From the NCBI GenBank assembly GCA_045648505.1, contig JAZROD010000053.1:1-64000 (forward strand): a stretch of DNA of 64,000 bases, read 5' to 3'. The stretch comes from RGIG8700 sp045648505 (GTDB lineage Bacteria; Bacillota; Clostridia; RGIG6154). Below the pieces are notes generated by a model, which was given only the letters and a program-made list of their open reading frames with translations, searched no databases and was not told the DNA's origin. Positions 33,150-41,198 of this stretch are shown in pieces. The translations under genes were made by a program, and so were the position numbers. The first letter of the stretch is position 1; every line of letters begins with the position of its first letter.

Positions 33150-33225
33150 CCGCCCTCGGCTAAGGTTGCGGTTATTTTAAAATAACTTAACTTTGGCATA
33201 ACCGTTTGAGGTCTTGCCTTTTTCT
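33144..33225 (-). ncRNA. Antisense RNA antitoxin
   Basis: On the minus strand TTGACA (33260-33255) and TATAAT (33237-33232) with a 17-nt spacer place a start near 33225. The RNA runs to the hairpin AAATAACCGC/GCGGTTATTT (33144-33153 and 33168-33177), which on this strand is followed by seven T. It is complementary to about 80 nt of the toxin mRNA from its stop codon to its terminator, the arrangement of TxpA/RatA-type pairs. No leader protein is encoded. Confidence 0.75.
33195..33223 (+). terminator. Terminator of the toxin mRNA
   Basis: GGCA (33195-33198) pairs with TGCC (33215-33218), extended by ACC/GGT inside, then five T. It lies just upstream (on minus) of the antisense promoter. Confidence 0.65.
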
Positions 33226-33231
33226 ATTTAT

Positions 33232-33260
33232 ATTATATATTCTGTTTATGAATTTGTCAA
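33232..33260 (-). promoter_or_regulatory. Sigma-A promoter of the antisense antitoxin RNA
   Basis: Full consensus boxes TTGACA and TATAAT with 17-nt spacing on the minus strand, stronger on paper than most coding-gene promoters here. Confidence 0.85.
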
Positions 33261-33292
33261 TACTTAGTTACAGAAGATGTAAGCTTGCTTTT

Positions 33293-33377
33293 TCACTGTG
33301 CGAAGCACAATATCTCTGCAAAGCAATATCTCTGATGTAAGTGGCATTAATATCTCTCGAGCATAGCGAGAATATCG
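33293..33377. repeat. Micro-hairpin array C, right of the toxin-antitoxin locus
   Basis: Near copy of the left part of array B in the same orientation: TGTGC-GAA-GCACA (33297-33309), TGC-AAA-GCA (33317-33325), TGATG/CATTA (33333-33349), CTCG/CGAG (33356-33370), with ATATCTC linkers. One isolated CATATCGAT word follows at about 33398. From 33400 to 33560 the sequence is AT-rich and I see no feature. Confidence 0.8.
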
Positions 33378-33622
33378 TTTTAGTTTTGAGAATGTACATA
33401 TCGATAATAAATTTATTTACAAATTCATTTTATTGTGATAAAATAAAGTTGCCAAATCAGTTTAATAGTTTATGTATTTATGAGATATTTTTGCGTTAAG
33501 CGAATATATCTTGTTTATGTACCCATAATAGAATTTGATAAAAATGCAAATTTCATTTGTGGGTGCACTTATATCTTATAATGCATAAACTGGTTTGGCG
33601 ACTATCGGAGTTTGCGTTTTTT

Positions 33623-33652
33623 ATGCGTCTGCTCCGGTGGGCGCATTTTTTA
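33623..33652 (+). terminator. Hairpin with T run upstream of the lone cupin gene
   Basis: ATGCG (33623-33627) pairs with CGCAT (33642-33646), with further G-T/C-G pairs inside, then a T run. It lies just before the gene's ribosome binding site; a TATAAT at about 33575 could start a short RNA ending here, so it may act as an attenuator. Confidence 0.5.
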
Positions 33653-33667
33653 ATTTTGGGTGATTGT

Positions 33668-34069
33668 ATGAGAAGTAAGAGAAAAACAAAATTGAATATT
33701 TTGAAGGGATATAAAGTCGTTGTTGGGGAAAGATATGACAAAAAATTTTATAATGATACAAGAAAGATGCGGTTGCTTGAATATATCGCAGAAGGTGAAG
33801 GAAAATATATAATTAATGGAATAAGTGTGCCTTTTGAAAAAGGGGATATGATTGTTATGACAGGTGCAGGATATCCTGAAATACAGGCTGATAAAATTAA
33901 AAGGTTTTTTGTTGCTTATAACAAAAAAGAAATCATAGAGAAAGATTTTGAGTTTTTGGCAGATATCTGCAAGAAGAACGATATACATAAAAAAATAGCA
34001 GATATGGAAAAATCGTTGTACAAGATAGAGTGTGAGTTTGTAGGAAATGTGTATTTTGAAGAACTGTAA
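33668..34069 (+). CDS. Stand-alone cupin, AraC-type sensor domain without HTH
   Basis: 133 aa. Residues about 20-75 (FYNDTRKMRLLEYIAEGEGKY then NGISVPFEKGDMIVMTG) match the cupin ligand-binding half of AraC regulators. The rest is a charged helical tail; no DNA-binding domain follows before the stop and terminator, and none is seen in the other frames. It may be an orphan sensor or a truncated regulator. Start 33668 after GGGTGATTGT. Confidence 0.55.
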   Translation: MRSKRKTKLNILKGYKVVVGERYDKKFYNDTRKMRLLEYIAEGEGKYIINGISVPFEKGDMIVMTGAGYPEIQADKIKRFFVAYNKKEIIEKDFEFLADICKKNDIHKKIADMEKSLYKIECEFVGNVYFEEL

Positions 34070-34072
34070 TAT

Positions 34073-34109
34073 AAAAGAGCTTCCTTTATTGTAAGGAAAC
34101 TCTTTTTGT
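34073..34109 (+). terminator. Terminator of the lone cupin gene
   Basis: AAGAG/CTCTT and TTCCTT/AAGGAA form one stem (34075-34104) followed by TTTTTG. Confidence 0.75.
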
Positions 34110-34115
34110 TTGAAG

Positions 34116-34149
34116 AATTCTGCATTCTGAATTTTGCATTTTGCATTCA
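34116..34149. repeat. Short GCATTNTGAATT-type direct repeats
   Basis: Three to four imperfect copies of a TTTTGCATT/TTCTGCATT word end at the ddh stop codon. Low-complexity intergenic repeat; no coding role. Confidence 0.4.
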
Positions 34150-35127
34150 TAAAAGTTCTTTTCTTAATTCTTCATCTGATTTTGGGCTTAAATATGATGG
34201 AGGAATGTCAAAAACAGTTTTGCATCCTTTAAAGCCCTCTTTGTTCATTTTATATGCTGCTCTTGCACAGGCAGTAACAACAGATGCGGTGAATTCAGGG
34301 TTTGAATCAAGCTTTAAGCTATATTCAATAACATGGTTTAAGCCATCACTTGTTTTACCGCTTCTTATAACAAAGCCACCGTGAGGAATACCGCTGTGGT
34401 CTCTCTCAAGCTCTTCTTTTGAAATGAAATGAACGATAGTATCATAATCTGCAAAGTAGTTTGGCATTGTTTTGATTTCGTTTTCAATTTTGTCTTTATC
34501 TGCACCGTCGCAAGCAACAACAAAGCATTCACGAAGATGTTTTTCTCTTGTTGAAAGGGCAGGATTACTTCCTGACCTTACGGCATCTAAAGCTTTGTCG
34601 ATTGGAATAGTATACTGTCTTGCATCTAAAACGCCCTCAATTCTTCTTATGGCGTCACTATGTCCCTGACTAACACCTTTGCCCCAGAATGTGTATGTTT
34701 CTCCCTTTGGAAGAACTGCTTCTGAATAAAGTCTGTTAATTGAGAACATACCCGGGTCCCAACCTGCAGAAATAACTGCAATTTTACCTGCATCACAAGC
34801 AGATTTATTAACATTTTCAAAATGCTGAGGTATTTTTGCGTGAGTATCAAAGCTGTCAACTACATTAAAATATTTAGCAAGTTCAGGAGTCTGAACAGGT
34901 AAGTCTGTTGCACTTCCACCGCAAAGAATTAAAACATCAATTTCATCTTTGTAATTTAAAATATCATCAGCAGAGCAAACCTTTGCAGTTTCTGTTTTAA
35001 TGGTTAAATCCTCTGGATTTCTTCTTGTGAAAACTGCAACAAGGTTCATATCGTCGTTAAGTTTAATGGCACTTTCGATACCTTTTCCAAGATTTCCGTA
35101 TCCGAATATACCTATATTTATACTCAT
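34147..35127 (-). CDS. ddh: meso-Diaminopimelate D-dehydrogenase
   Basis: 326 aa. NADPH-binding motif GIFGYGNLGKGIE at residue 6, then VFTRRNPEDL for the cofactor phosphate, SAGWDPGMFSINR near residue 120, and the substrate segment GKGVSQGHSDAIRR. It makes meso-DAP from tetrahydrodipicolinate in one step for lysine and peptidoglycan synthesis. Monocistronic and divergent from rimP. Length is normal for the family. Confidence 0.95.
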   Translation of the reverse strand: MSINIGIFGYGNLGKGIESAIKLNDDMNLVAVFTRRNPEDLTIKTETAKVCSADDILNYKDEIDVLILCGGSATDLPVQTPELAKYFNVVDSFDTHAKIPQHFENVNKSACDAGKIAVISAGWDPGMFSINRLYSEAVLPKGETYTFWGKGVSQGHSDAIRRIEGVLDARQYTIPIDKALDAVRSGSNPALSTREKHLRECFVVACDGADKDKIENEIKTMPNYFADYDTIVHFISKEELERDHSGIPHGGFVIRSGKTSDGLNHVIEYSLKLDSNPEFTASVVTACARAAYKMNKEGFKGCKTVFDIPPSYLSPKSDEELRKELL

Positions 35128-35157
35128 AATAGTACCTCCTTATAAAAGAATAGAAAT

Positions 35158-35186
35158 ATTTTAACATATTTTATATGATTTATCAA
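35158..35186 (-). promoter_or_regulatory. Promoter of ddh
   Basis: Minus strand TTGATA (35186-35181), 17-nt spacer, TAAAAT (35163-35158). Confidence 0.65.
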
Positions 35187-35204
35187 GAAAAATCAAAAAA
35201 ACTC

Positions 35205-35233
35205 TTGATTTTTTTTGTTATGTATGTTAGAAT
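35205..35233 (+). promoter_or_regulatory. Promoter of the rimP-nusA-infB operon
   Basis: TTGATT (35205-35210), 17-nt spacer, TAGAAT (35228-35233). Its -35 region and that of ddh lie in a short inverted repeat (ATCAAGA/TCTTGAT). Confidence 0.7.
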
Positions 35234-35255
35234 AATTTCAATGTAAATATTAGGA

Positions 35256-35288
35256 CAAAAGAGTGAACCAATCGGGTTCACTCTTTTG
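35256..35288 (+). promoter_or_regulatory. Long hairpin in the rimP leader
   Basis: A 14-bp perfect stem (35256-35269 with 35275-35288). No T run follows, so it is not a simple terminator. A hairpin with AAAGAGTG/CACTCTTT arms before rimP is common in Firmicutes (recollection). The remaining 130 nt to rimP hold several short inverted words but no gene. Confidence 0.55.
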
Positions 35289-35423
35289 CGTGAAATGGAT
35301 AAGTCTGAATAAAATTACACATCTTGCACTGTTTTACTCCTTTATGTACACAAAGTACACGACAGTCGTAAATCAGCACAATCTGTGCAATTTTCCTTCA
35401 GCCTTGTTTGGTGAAAGGAGTTA

Positions 35424-35888
35424 ATGAGTGCAATTATGGCAAGCAGAATTGAAATGCTGGTTGAAGAATTGGCAACCCCTGTTGCAGAACAGTTTGGACT
35501 TTTCATTTATGATGTTGAGTTCAAAAAAGAAGGCAGCGACTATATGCTTCGTGTTTTTATTGACAGAGAGGACGGCGGAGTTAATATAGAAGATTGCGAA
35601 AATGTGCACAGACCGCTTCAGGACATTCTTGATGAACAAGGTGTTGATTACAGTTATCTGGAGGTTTCTTCTCCCGGAATTGAAAGACAGCTTAAAAAGC
35701 AGAGAGATTTTGACAGATTCAAAGGAGTTAAAGTTCTTGCAAGTTTTTATAAAGCAGTTAACGGCAGTAAAAAGCTTGAAGGAATTTTAGTGGAAAGAAC
35801 AGAAGAACATCTTGTTCTTGATGCAGGTGAAGAAATTAAAATTGAAAATGAAAATGTTGCTACAGTAAGACTTGTGGCAGAATTTTAA
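35424..35888 (+). CDS. rimP: Ribosome maturation factor RimP
   Basis: 154 aa, 30S assembly factor. Blocks seen: GLFIYDVEFKKEG, LRVFIDREDGGV, the DCENVHRPL segment and EVSSPGIERQL. First gene of the conserved operon ending in ribF. GAAAGGAG precedes the start by 4 nt; an internal ATG at codon 5 is a possible alternative. Confidence 0.94.
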   Translation: MSAIMASRIEMLVEELATPVAEQFGLFIYDVEFKKEGSDYMLRVFIDREDGGVNIEDCENVHRPLQDILDEQGVDYSYLEVSSPGIERQLKKQRDFDRFKGVKVLASFYKAVNGSKKLEGILVERTEEHLVLDAGEEIKIENENVATVRLVAEF

Positions 35889-35903
35889 GGAGGAATAAAC
35901 AAA

Positions 35904-36959
35904 GTGGATAATCATGAATTATTAGCAGCATTAACAATGCTTGAAAAGGAAAAAGGCATCAGCAGAGAATATATGTTTGAAGCCATTGAAACAGCTCTTG
36001 CTATTGCATACAAGAAAAGCTCTGCAGGAATGAAGGGCGCAGACATTGTTGTTAGCATGGACAGAGAAAATGCAAACATCAGAGTTTACAGACACAGACC
36101 TGTTGTTGAAAACGGTATGGGCCTTGAAGGTGAATATGACCTTGACGAAGCAAGGGAAATCAATCCTGAATACGAAATCGGCGATGTAATCGTTGAAGAA
36201 ATCGACCAGAGACCTTTCTCAAGAATTGCAGCACAGACTGCAAAGCAGGTTGTTGTTCAGAAATTAAGAGACGCTGAAAGCGAAAAGAAATTCAAAGAAG
36301 GAAGCAAAAAAGAAAACACAGTTTTAACTGGTGTTGTAAGACGTGTTGACAAGAAAAACGTAGTTGTTGACATCGGTGGCGGAAATGAAGCTATCATTCC
36401 ACCATCTGAACAGGTTGAAGGTGAAGAATTCAAACCGGGTGACAGACTTAAACTTTATGTTACAAAAGTTAACAAAACAAACTACGGTGCTGAATATATT
36501 GTATCAAGAAGCAATGCAGGTATTGTTGCAAAACTTTTTGAAAACGAAGTTCCTGAAATTCAGGATGGTACAGTTGTTGTTAAAGCCGTTTCAAGAGAAG
36601 CAGGCTCAAGAACAAAAATTGCAGTTTATTCAGATAATGAAAATGTTGATCCTGTTGGCTCATGTGTAGGTCAGGGCGGTAAGAGAGTTCAGGCAGTTGT
36701 TGATGCTCTCGGCGGCGAAAAGATTGACATTGTTAACTGGAGCGAAGACCCAAGAGAATTTATTTCAGCAGCATTAAGCCCTGCTAAAGTAGTTTCTATG
36801 GAAATCGTTGAAGGGGAAAAAATGTGCAAGGTTACAGTTCCTGCTTTCCAGCTTTCACTTGCTATCGGTAAAGAAGGTCAGAATGCAAGACTTGCAGCTA
36901 AACTTACAGGCTGGAAAATTGATATTAAGCCTGAAGATAATATCACTTTTGATTTTTAA
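35904..36959 (+). CDS. nusA: Transcription termination/antitermination factor NusA
   Basis: 351 aa. N-terminal RNA-polymerase-binding domain (residues 1-125), S1 domain (about 135-200, TGVVRRVDKKNVVVDIGGGNEA), KH1 with PVGSCVGQGGKRVQ, KH2 ending in AIGKEGQNARLAAKLTGWKI. No C-terminal acidic repeats, as usual for Gram-positives. GTG start at 35904 after AAGGAGG. Confidence 0.96.
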   Translation: MDNHELLAALTMLEKEKGISREYMFEAIETALAIAYKKSSAGMKGADIVVSMDRENANIRVYRHRPVVENGMGLEGEYDLDEAREINPEYEIGDVIVEEIDQRPFSRIAAQTAKQVVVQKLRDAESEKKFKEGSKKENTVLTGVVRRVDKKNVVVDIGGGNEAIIPPSEQVEGEEFKPGDRLKLYVTKVNKTNYGAEYIVSRSNAGIVAKLFENEVPEIQDGTVVVKAVSREAGSRTKIAVYSDNENVDPVGSCVGQGGKRVQAVVDALGGEKIDIVNWSEDPREFISAALSPAKVVSMEIVEGEKMCKVTVPAFQLSLAIGKEGQNARLAAKLTGWKIDIKPEDNITFDF

Positions 36960-36972
36960 TCGGAGAGATTGA

Positions 36973-37233
36973 ATGAACGATAAAGTTAATGAAAGAATGT
37001 GCGCTGTCTGCAGAAATATGTTTAATAAGAATAAACTTTTAAGAATTGCAAAAATTAACGACAGTGTTATGTTAGATAAAAATTACAAAAGCGGAGGCAG
37101 AGGCCTTTATATATGTTCTGAAGAATGTTTTAAAAAAGCTACAGAAAATAAAAAGGTAAGCAGAGCCATTAAATTTTTTATAGACGAAAGCTTGTTTGAT
37201 GAAGCAAGGGAGATTTTAAATGGAAAAGGATAA
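36973..37233 (+). CDS. ylxR: YlxR family RNA-binding protein
   Basis: 86 aa of the DUF448/YlxR family: MCAVCRNMFNKNKLLRI at the N-terminus, then GGRGLYICSEECF with the second cysteine pair. It always sits between nusA and infB in Firmicutes and probably acts in RNA binding or regulation of RNase P (family knowledge). Overlaps the next gene by 14 bases. Confidence 0.92.
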   Translation: MNDKVNERMCAVCRNMFNKNKLLRIAKINDSVMLDKNYKSGGRGLYICSEECFKKATENKKVSRAIKFFIDESLFDEAREILNGKG

Positions 37234-37528
37234 AGCATTAAGGCTTTTGGGCCTTGCAACCAGAGCAGGAAAGGTTATAACGGGAATAGAACTTTGTGAA
37301 AAAGCGGTTAAGAGCAAAAAAGCAAAGCTTATAATTATAACAAAAGAAACTGCACAGTCAACAGTTGATATGTTCAAAGGCGTTGGCATTCCGGTTGTGT
37401 GCGTTGAGTCTAAAGAAAAGCTTGGCAGTTTTACCGGTAAGGATATTCGTTCGGTTGCGGTTGTAACAGATGAGAATTTTGCATCGGCTATTGTAAAAGA
37501 AAGTGAGGAATTGGTATGTCAAATGTAA
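37220..37528 (+). CDS. ylxQ: YlxQ/L7Ae-like ribosomal protein
   Basis: 102 aa of the L7Ae/L30e/S12e K-turn-binding family: LGLATRAGKVITGIE then KKAKLIIITKETAQ and the GVPVV-like GIPVVCVESKEKLG. It overlaps ylxR upstream and infB downstream, so all three are translationally linked. Confidence 0.92.
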   Translation: MEKDKALRLLGLATRAGKVITGIELCEKAVKSKKAKLIIITKETAQSTVDMFKGVGIPVVCVESKEKLGSFTGKDIRSVAVVTDENFASAIVKESEELVCQM

Positions 37529-39885
37529 AAGTCAGTGATATAGCTAAAGAGCTTGGCATTCAGGGTAAAGAAGTTGTTGCTATTATGGCAGGCTTTGGTG
37601 TTGAAATTAAATCAACAAAATCAACACTTGAAGAAAAGCATCTTAATATGATTATAGAAAAACTTTCAAAGGATTTTGATAAGGGCGGAGAATTCAACAT
37701 CCCTAACAAAAATAACGGCTATGGATATGTTGAAAAAGAAGAGCCTAAAAAAGAAGAACCAAAGAAAGAAGTTAAGAAGGAAGAACCTGTAAAAGAAACA
37801 CCAAAACAGGAAGAAAAGAAGGAAGAGGTTAAGAAAGAAGAACCTAAAAAAGAAAAGAAACCTTCAAACCCACAGCCTTTCCTTCCTAACAAGAAAAAAG
37901 AAAACAAACCAAAAGAAGAAAAGAAAGAAAGAGTTAATGTTGTTGTTAACACAAGAACAGAAGCTATTGATGTAAGCAAAATCGAAAGACGCGAAAGACT
38001 TGAAGACCTTGTTTCTGATAAAATGAGAGATAATATGCAGAGCAAGCAGAAAATCAAAAAGGGTCAGAACAGATTTGGTAAACAGGAAAACAAGAAAAAG
38101 CTTCAGCCTGTTAAGAAAATGGAAATCAAACCGGTTAAGCTTGAAGTTGAAATTCCTGATACAATTTCAGTTGGCGAACTTGCATCAAGACTTAAGAAAA
38201 CTGCAGTTGATGTTATCAAAAAGCTTATGGGTCTTGGTCAGATGGCATCTGTTTCTGATGTAATTGACTTTGATACTGCATTTTTAATCGCAGAAGAATT
38301 CGGTGCAGAAGTTAAAAAAGAAGTTATTATTACTGCAGAAGATTCATTAACACTTGATATTGAAGACAGAGAAGAAGATTTACAGGAAAGACCTCCTGTA
38401 GTTGTTGTTATGGGTCATGTTGACCACGGTAAAACAAGTCTTCTTGATGCTATCAGAAGCACTCAGGTAACTGCAGGCGAAGCAGGTGGTATCACACAGC
38501 ATATCGGTGCTTATCAGGTTGATGTTAAGGACAGAAAGGTTACATTCCTTGATACACCTGGTCACGAAGCTTTCACAGCTATGAGAGCAAGAGGTGCTCA
38601 GGTTACTGATATTGCAATCCTTGTTGTTGCGGCAGACGACGGTATTATGCCACAGACTATTGAGTCTATCAACCACGCAAAAGCTGCAGGTGTTAGCATT
38701 ATTGTTGCCATTAACAAATGCGATAAAGATACTGCAAATCCTGATAAAGTTAAACAGGAACTTACAGAACACGAAATCATCCCTGAAGAATGGGGTGGTG
38801 ACACAATCTGTGTTAATGTTTCAGCTAAAATGGGTATGGGTATTGAAGAACTCCTTGAAATGGTTCTTCTTACTGCAGATATGAAAGAACTTAAAGCAAA
38901 CCCAGACAGAATGGCAAGAGGTACAGTTATTGAATCTAAACTTGATAAGGGCAGAGGTCCTGTTGCAACAGTTTTGGTTCAGCACGGTACACTTAAGATT
39001 GGTGATGTTATCGTAGCAGGTACAGCTATGGGTAAAGTTCGTGCTATGATTGATGAAAAGGGAAGAAGAATTACAGAAGCAGGTCCTTCTGTTCCTGTTG
39101 AAATACTTGGTCTTTCTGAAGTTCCTTCAGGCGGTGACCTTTTCTATGTAGTAGAAGATGAAAAGAAAGCAAGAGACGTTCTTGACGAAAGAATTGCAAA
39201 GAGAAAAGAAGAAGCTATTTTATCTAACCAGAAAGCATCTCTTGATTCACTCTTTGCACAGATTGAAGAAGGTAAGCTCAAAGACCTTAACATTATCGTA
39301 AAAGCCGATGTTCAGGGTTCTGTTGAAGCGGTTAAACAGTCACTTGAAAAACTTACAAACGAAGAAGTAAGAGTTCGTGTAATTCACGGCGGTGTTGGTG
39401 CGGTTAACGAAAGCGACGTTATGCTTGCATCAGCTTCAAATGCTATTATCGTAGGCTTCAATGTTCGTCCTGATGCAAATGCAGCAGTATCTGCAGAAAG
39501 AGCAGAAGTTGAATTAAGACTCTATAGAGTTATCTATGATGCTATTGAAGAAATTCAGGCAGCTATGAAAGGTATGCTTGATCCTAAATTCAAAGAAGTT
39601 GTTCAAGGCCACGCAGAAATCAGAAACACATTCAAGGTTTCAGGCGTTGGTACTATCGGTGGTGCTTATGTTACTGACGGTAAGATTTCAAGAAACTCAA
39701 GTGTAAGAATTGTTCGTGACGGTATTGTTATTCACGAAGGTGTTCTTTCATCACTCAAGAGATTTAAAGACGATGTTAAAGAAGTTGCTTCAGGTTATGA
39801 ATGCGGTGTTGGCATCGAAAACTATAACGATATTAAAGAAGGAGATGTAGTTGAATCCTTTATTATGGAAGAGATTACAGACTAA
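37516..39885 (+). CDS. infB: Translation initiation factor IF-2
   Basis: 789 aa GTPase that delivers initiator tRNA. Residues 1-50: small N domain; about 75-210: Lys/Glu-rich linker; a second N2-type helix around 220. The G domain has GHVDHGKTS near residue 300, DTPGHEAF and NKCDKD. Domains II-IV follow, ending EEITD. Shorter linker than in Bacillus relatives with long N-termini, otherwise complete. Confidence 0.97.
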   Translation: MSNVKVSDIAKELGIQGKEVVAIMAGFGVEIKSTKSTLEEKHLNMIIEKLSKDFDKGGEFNIPNKNNGYGYVEKEEPKKEEPKKEVKKEEPVKETPKQEEKKEEVKKEEPKKEKKPSNPQPFLPNKKKENKPKEEKKERVNVVVNTRTEAIDVSKIERRERLEDLVSDKMRDNMQSKQKIKKGQNRFGKQENKKKLQPVKKMEIKPVKLEVEIPDTISVGELASRLKKTAVDVIKKLMGLGQMASVSDVIDFDTAFLIAEEFGAEVKKEVIITAEDSLTLDIEDREEDLQERPPVVVVMGHVDHGKTSLLDAIRSTQVTAGEAGGITQHIGAYQVDVKDRKVTFLDTPGHEAFTAMRARGAQVTDIAILVVAADDGIMPQTIESINHAKAAGVSIIVAINKCDKDTANPDKVKQELTEHEIIPEEWGGDTICVNVSAKMGMGIEELLEMVLLTADMKELKANPDRMARGTVIESKLDKGRGPVATVLVQHGTLKIGDVIVAGTAMGKVRAMIDEKGRRITEAGPSVPVEILGLSEVPSGGDLFYVVEDEKKARDVLDERIAKRKEEAILSNQKASLDSLFAQIEEGKLKDLNIIVKADVQGSVEAVKQSLEKLTNEEVRVRVIHGGVGAVNESDVMLASASNAIIVGFNVRPDANAAVSAERAEVELRLYRVIYDAIEEIQAAMKGMLDPKFKEVVQGHAEIRNTFKVSGVGTIGGAYVTDGKISRNSSVRIVRDGIVIHEGVLSSLKRFKDDVKEVASGYECGVGIENYNDIKEGDVVESFIMEEITD

Positions 39886-39888
39886 TTT

Positions 39889-40260
39889 ATGGCAAAGTTC
39901 AGACAACAGAAAATAGATGAGGAAATGAAAAGAGAGTTATCTTTTTTGATTTCCTCTCTCAAAGACCCAAGACTTGAAGGTTGCATTATTTCATTAACTG
40001 CGGTAAATGTTACCAAGGATTTGAAATTTGCAAAAATATTCACATCTGTTTTAGCAGATGACGAAAAAAGAAAACTTGCAGTTGAAGGTTTAAACAGTTC
40101 AAGCGGTTTTCTCCGCCGTGAGCTTGGCAGTCGTATGAAAATAAGATATATTCCTGCACTTACATTTGTGCTTGATGATTCTATTGCATACGGAACACAC
40201 ATCAATAAAATCATAAACGAACTTAACATAAGCGGTGACGAAGATGAAGAAAATAATTGA
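39889..40260 (+). CDS. rbfA: Ribosome-binding factor A
   Basis: 123 aa KH-like 30S maturation factor. Typical pieces: EEMKRELSFLISSLKDPRL, a VTKDLKFAKIFTSV core and the C-terminal YIPALTFVLDDSIAYG block. Starts 3 bases after infB; its end overlaps nrnA. Confidence 0.94.
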   Translation: MAKFRQQKIDEEMKRELSFLISSLKDPRLEGCIISLTAVNVTKDLKFAKIFTSVLADDEKRKLAVEGLNSSSGFLRRELGSRMKIRYIPALTFVLDDSIAYGTHINKIINELNISGDEDEENN

Positions 40261-41197
40261 TTTAATCAAAGCCGCAGAAAATATTGCAATTTTCACTCAC
40301 ATAAACTGTGACGGAGATGCAGTTGGCTCAACCTTCGCACTTAAAAAGGTTTTAGAGGAATTTGGTAAGAAAACAACAGTTTTTATTGATACAAAAATTC
40401 CCGAAAGACTTAAGTTTATGCCAAAGATTTATGATGCAGAGTATTTAACTGCTTATGAAGACAAAAACTTTGATTTGTTTGTTGCACTTGATTGTGGTGA
40501 TATAACAAGACTTGGAGAATATGCAACAGTTTTTGAAAAAATGGAAAACACAATTTCTATTGACCATCACAAATCAAACGGCGGATTTGCCAAAGAAAAC
40601 TATGTGGTTTCACAGGCATCTGCCACAGGTGAAGTTTTGTTTGATATAATCAATGAGGGTAATTTCCTTATTACAAAAGAAACTGCTTCGCTTCTTTATG
40701 GTGCGATTGCATCAGATACGGGCTCTTTCCAGTATTCAAATACAAGCGAAAAAACTCATCTTATTGCATCAAAGCTTATAGGTCTTGGAGCAGACAGTGT
40801 TTATATGAATAAAAAGCTTTTTGATACACTTATGGTTAACGAAATCAAAATCAAAGGCTTTGGAATGAGCAATTTCAGACTTTTTGAAGAGGGTAAAATC
40901 TGCACGGTAGGAATTTCCAAAGAAATAATGGATGAGCTCGGATGCAGTTATGAAGATGTGGAAGGACTTTCAGGCTTCCCAAGAAGTATTGACGGAGTAG
41001 AAGTTGGTCTTCTCATTAAGGAATACAAAGACGGCGTATTTAAAATCAGCATAAGAACAAATGATTATGTTGATGCAACTGTTCTTGCTTCAAAATTCGG
41101 TGGTGGCGGCCATGTAAGAGCCGCAGGGTGCACCATTGAAGGAACTCTTGAAGAAGTAACAGAAAAAATAGTTAATGCAGCAAAGGAGCTTATATAA
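40244..41197 (+). CDS. nrnA: DHH/DHHA1 nanoRNase / pAp phosphatase NrnA
   Basis: 317 aa. DHH motifs: HINCDGDAVGS near residue 17, DCGD, DHHKSNGGF (the DHH signature) near residue 106, SDTGSFQYS; the DHHA1 tail has FGGGGHVRAAG. It degrades 2-5-nt RNAs and pAp. ATG 40244 was chosen; a GTG 9 bases upstream is possible. Confidence 0.93.
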   Translation: MKKIIDLIKAAENIAIFTHINCDGDAVGSTFALKKVLEEFGKKTTVFIDTKIPERLKFMPKIYDAEYLTAYEDKNFDLFVALDCGDITRLGEYATVFEKMENTISIDHHKSNGGFAKENYVVSQASATGEVLFDIINEGNFLITKETASLLYGAIASDTGSFQYSNTSEKTHLIASKLIGLGADSVYMNKKLFDTLMVNEIKIKGFGMSNFRLFEEGKICTVGISKEIMDELGCSYEDVEGLSGFPRSIDGVEVGLLIKEYKDGVFKISIRTNDYVDATVLASKFGGGGHVRAAGCTIEGTLEEVTEKIVNAAKELI

Positions 41198-41198
41198 A

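Noticed and set aside
33560..33667. Second type I toxin gene right of array C
   Set aside because: A hairpin with T run and a possible TATAAT are present, but no short hydrophobic ORF with a ribosome binding site was found.
34116..34149. Miniature transposon suggested by GCATTCTGAATT repeats
   Set aside because: Direct, not inverted, short copies that run into the ddh stop codon; no terminal inverted repeats.
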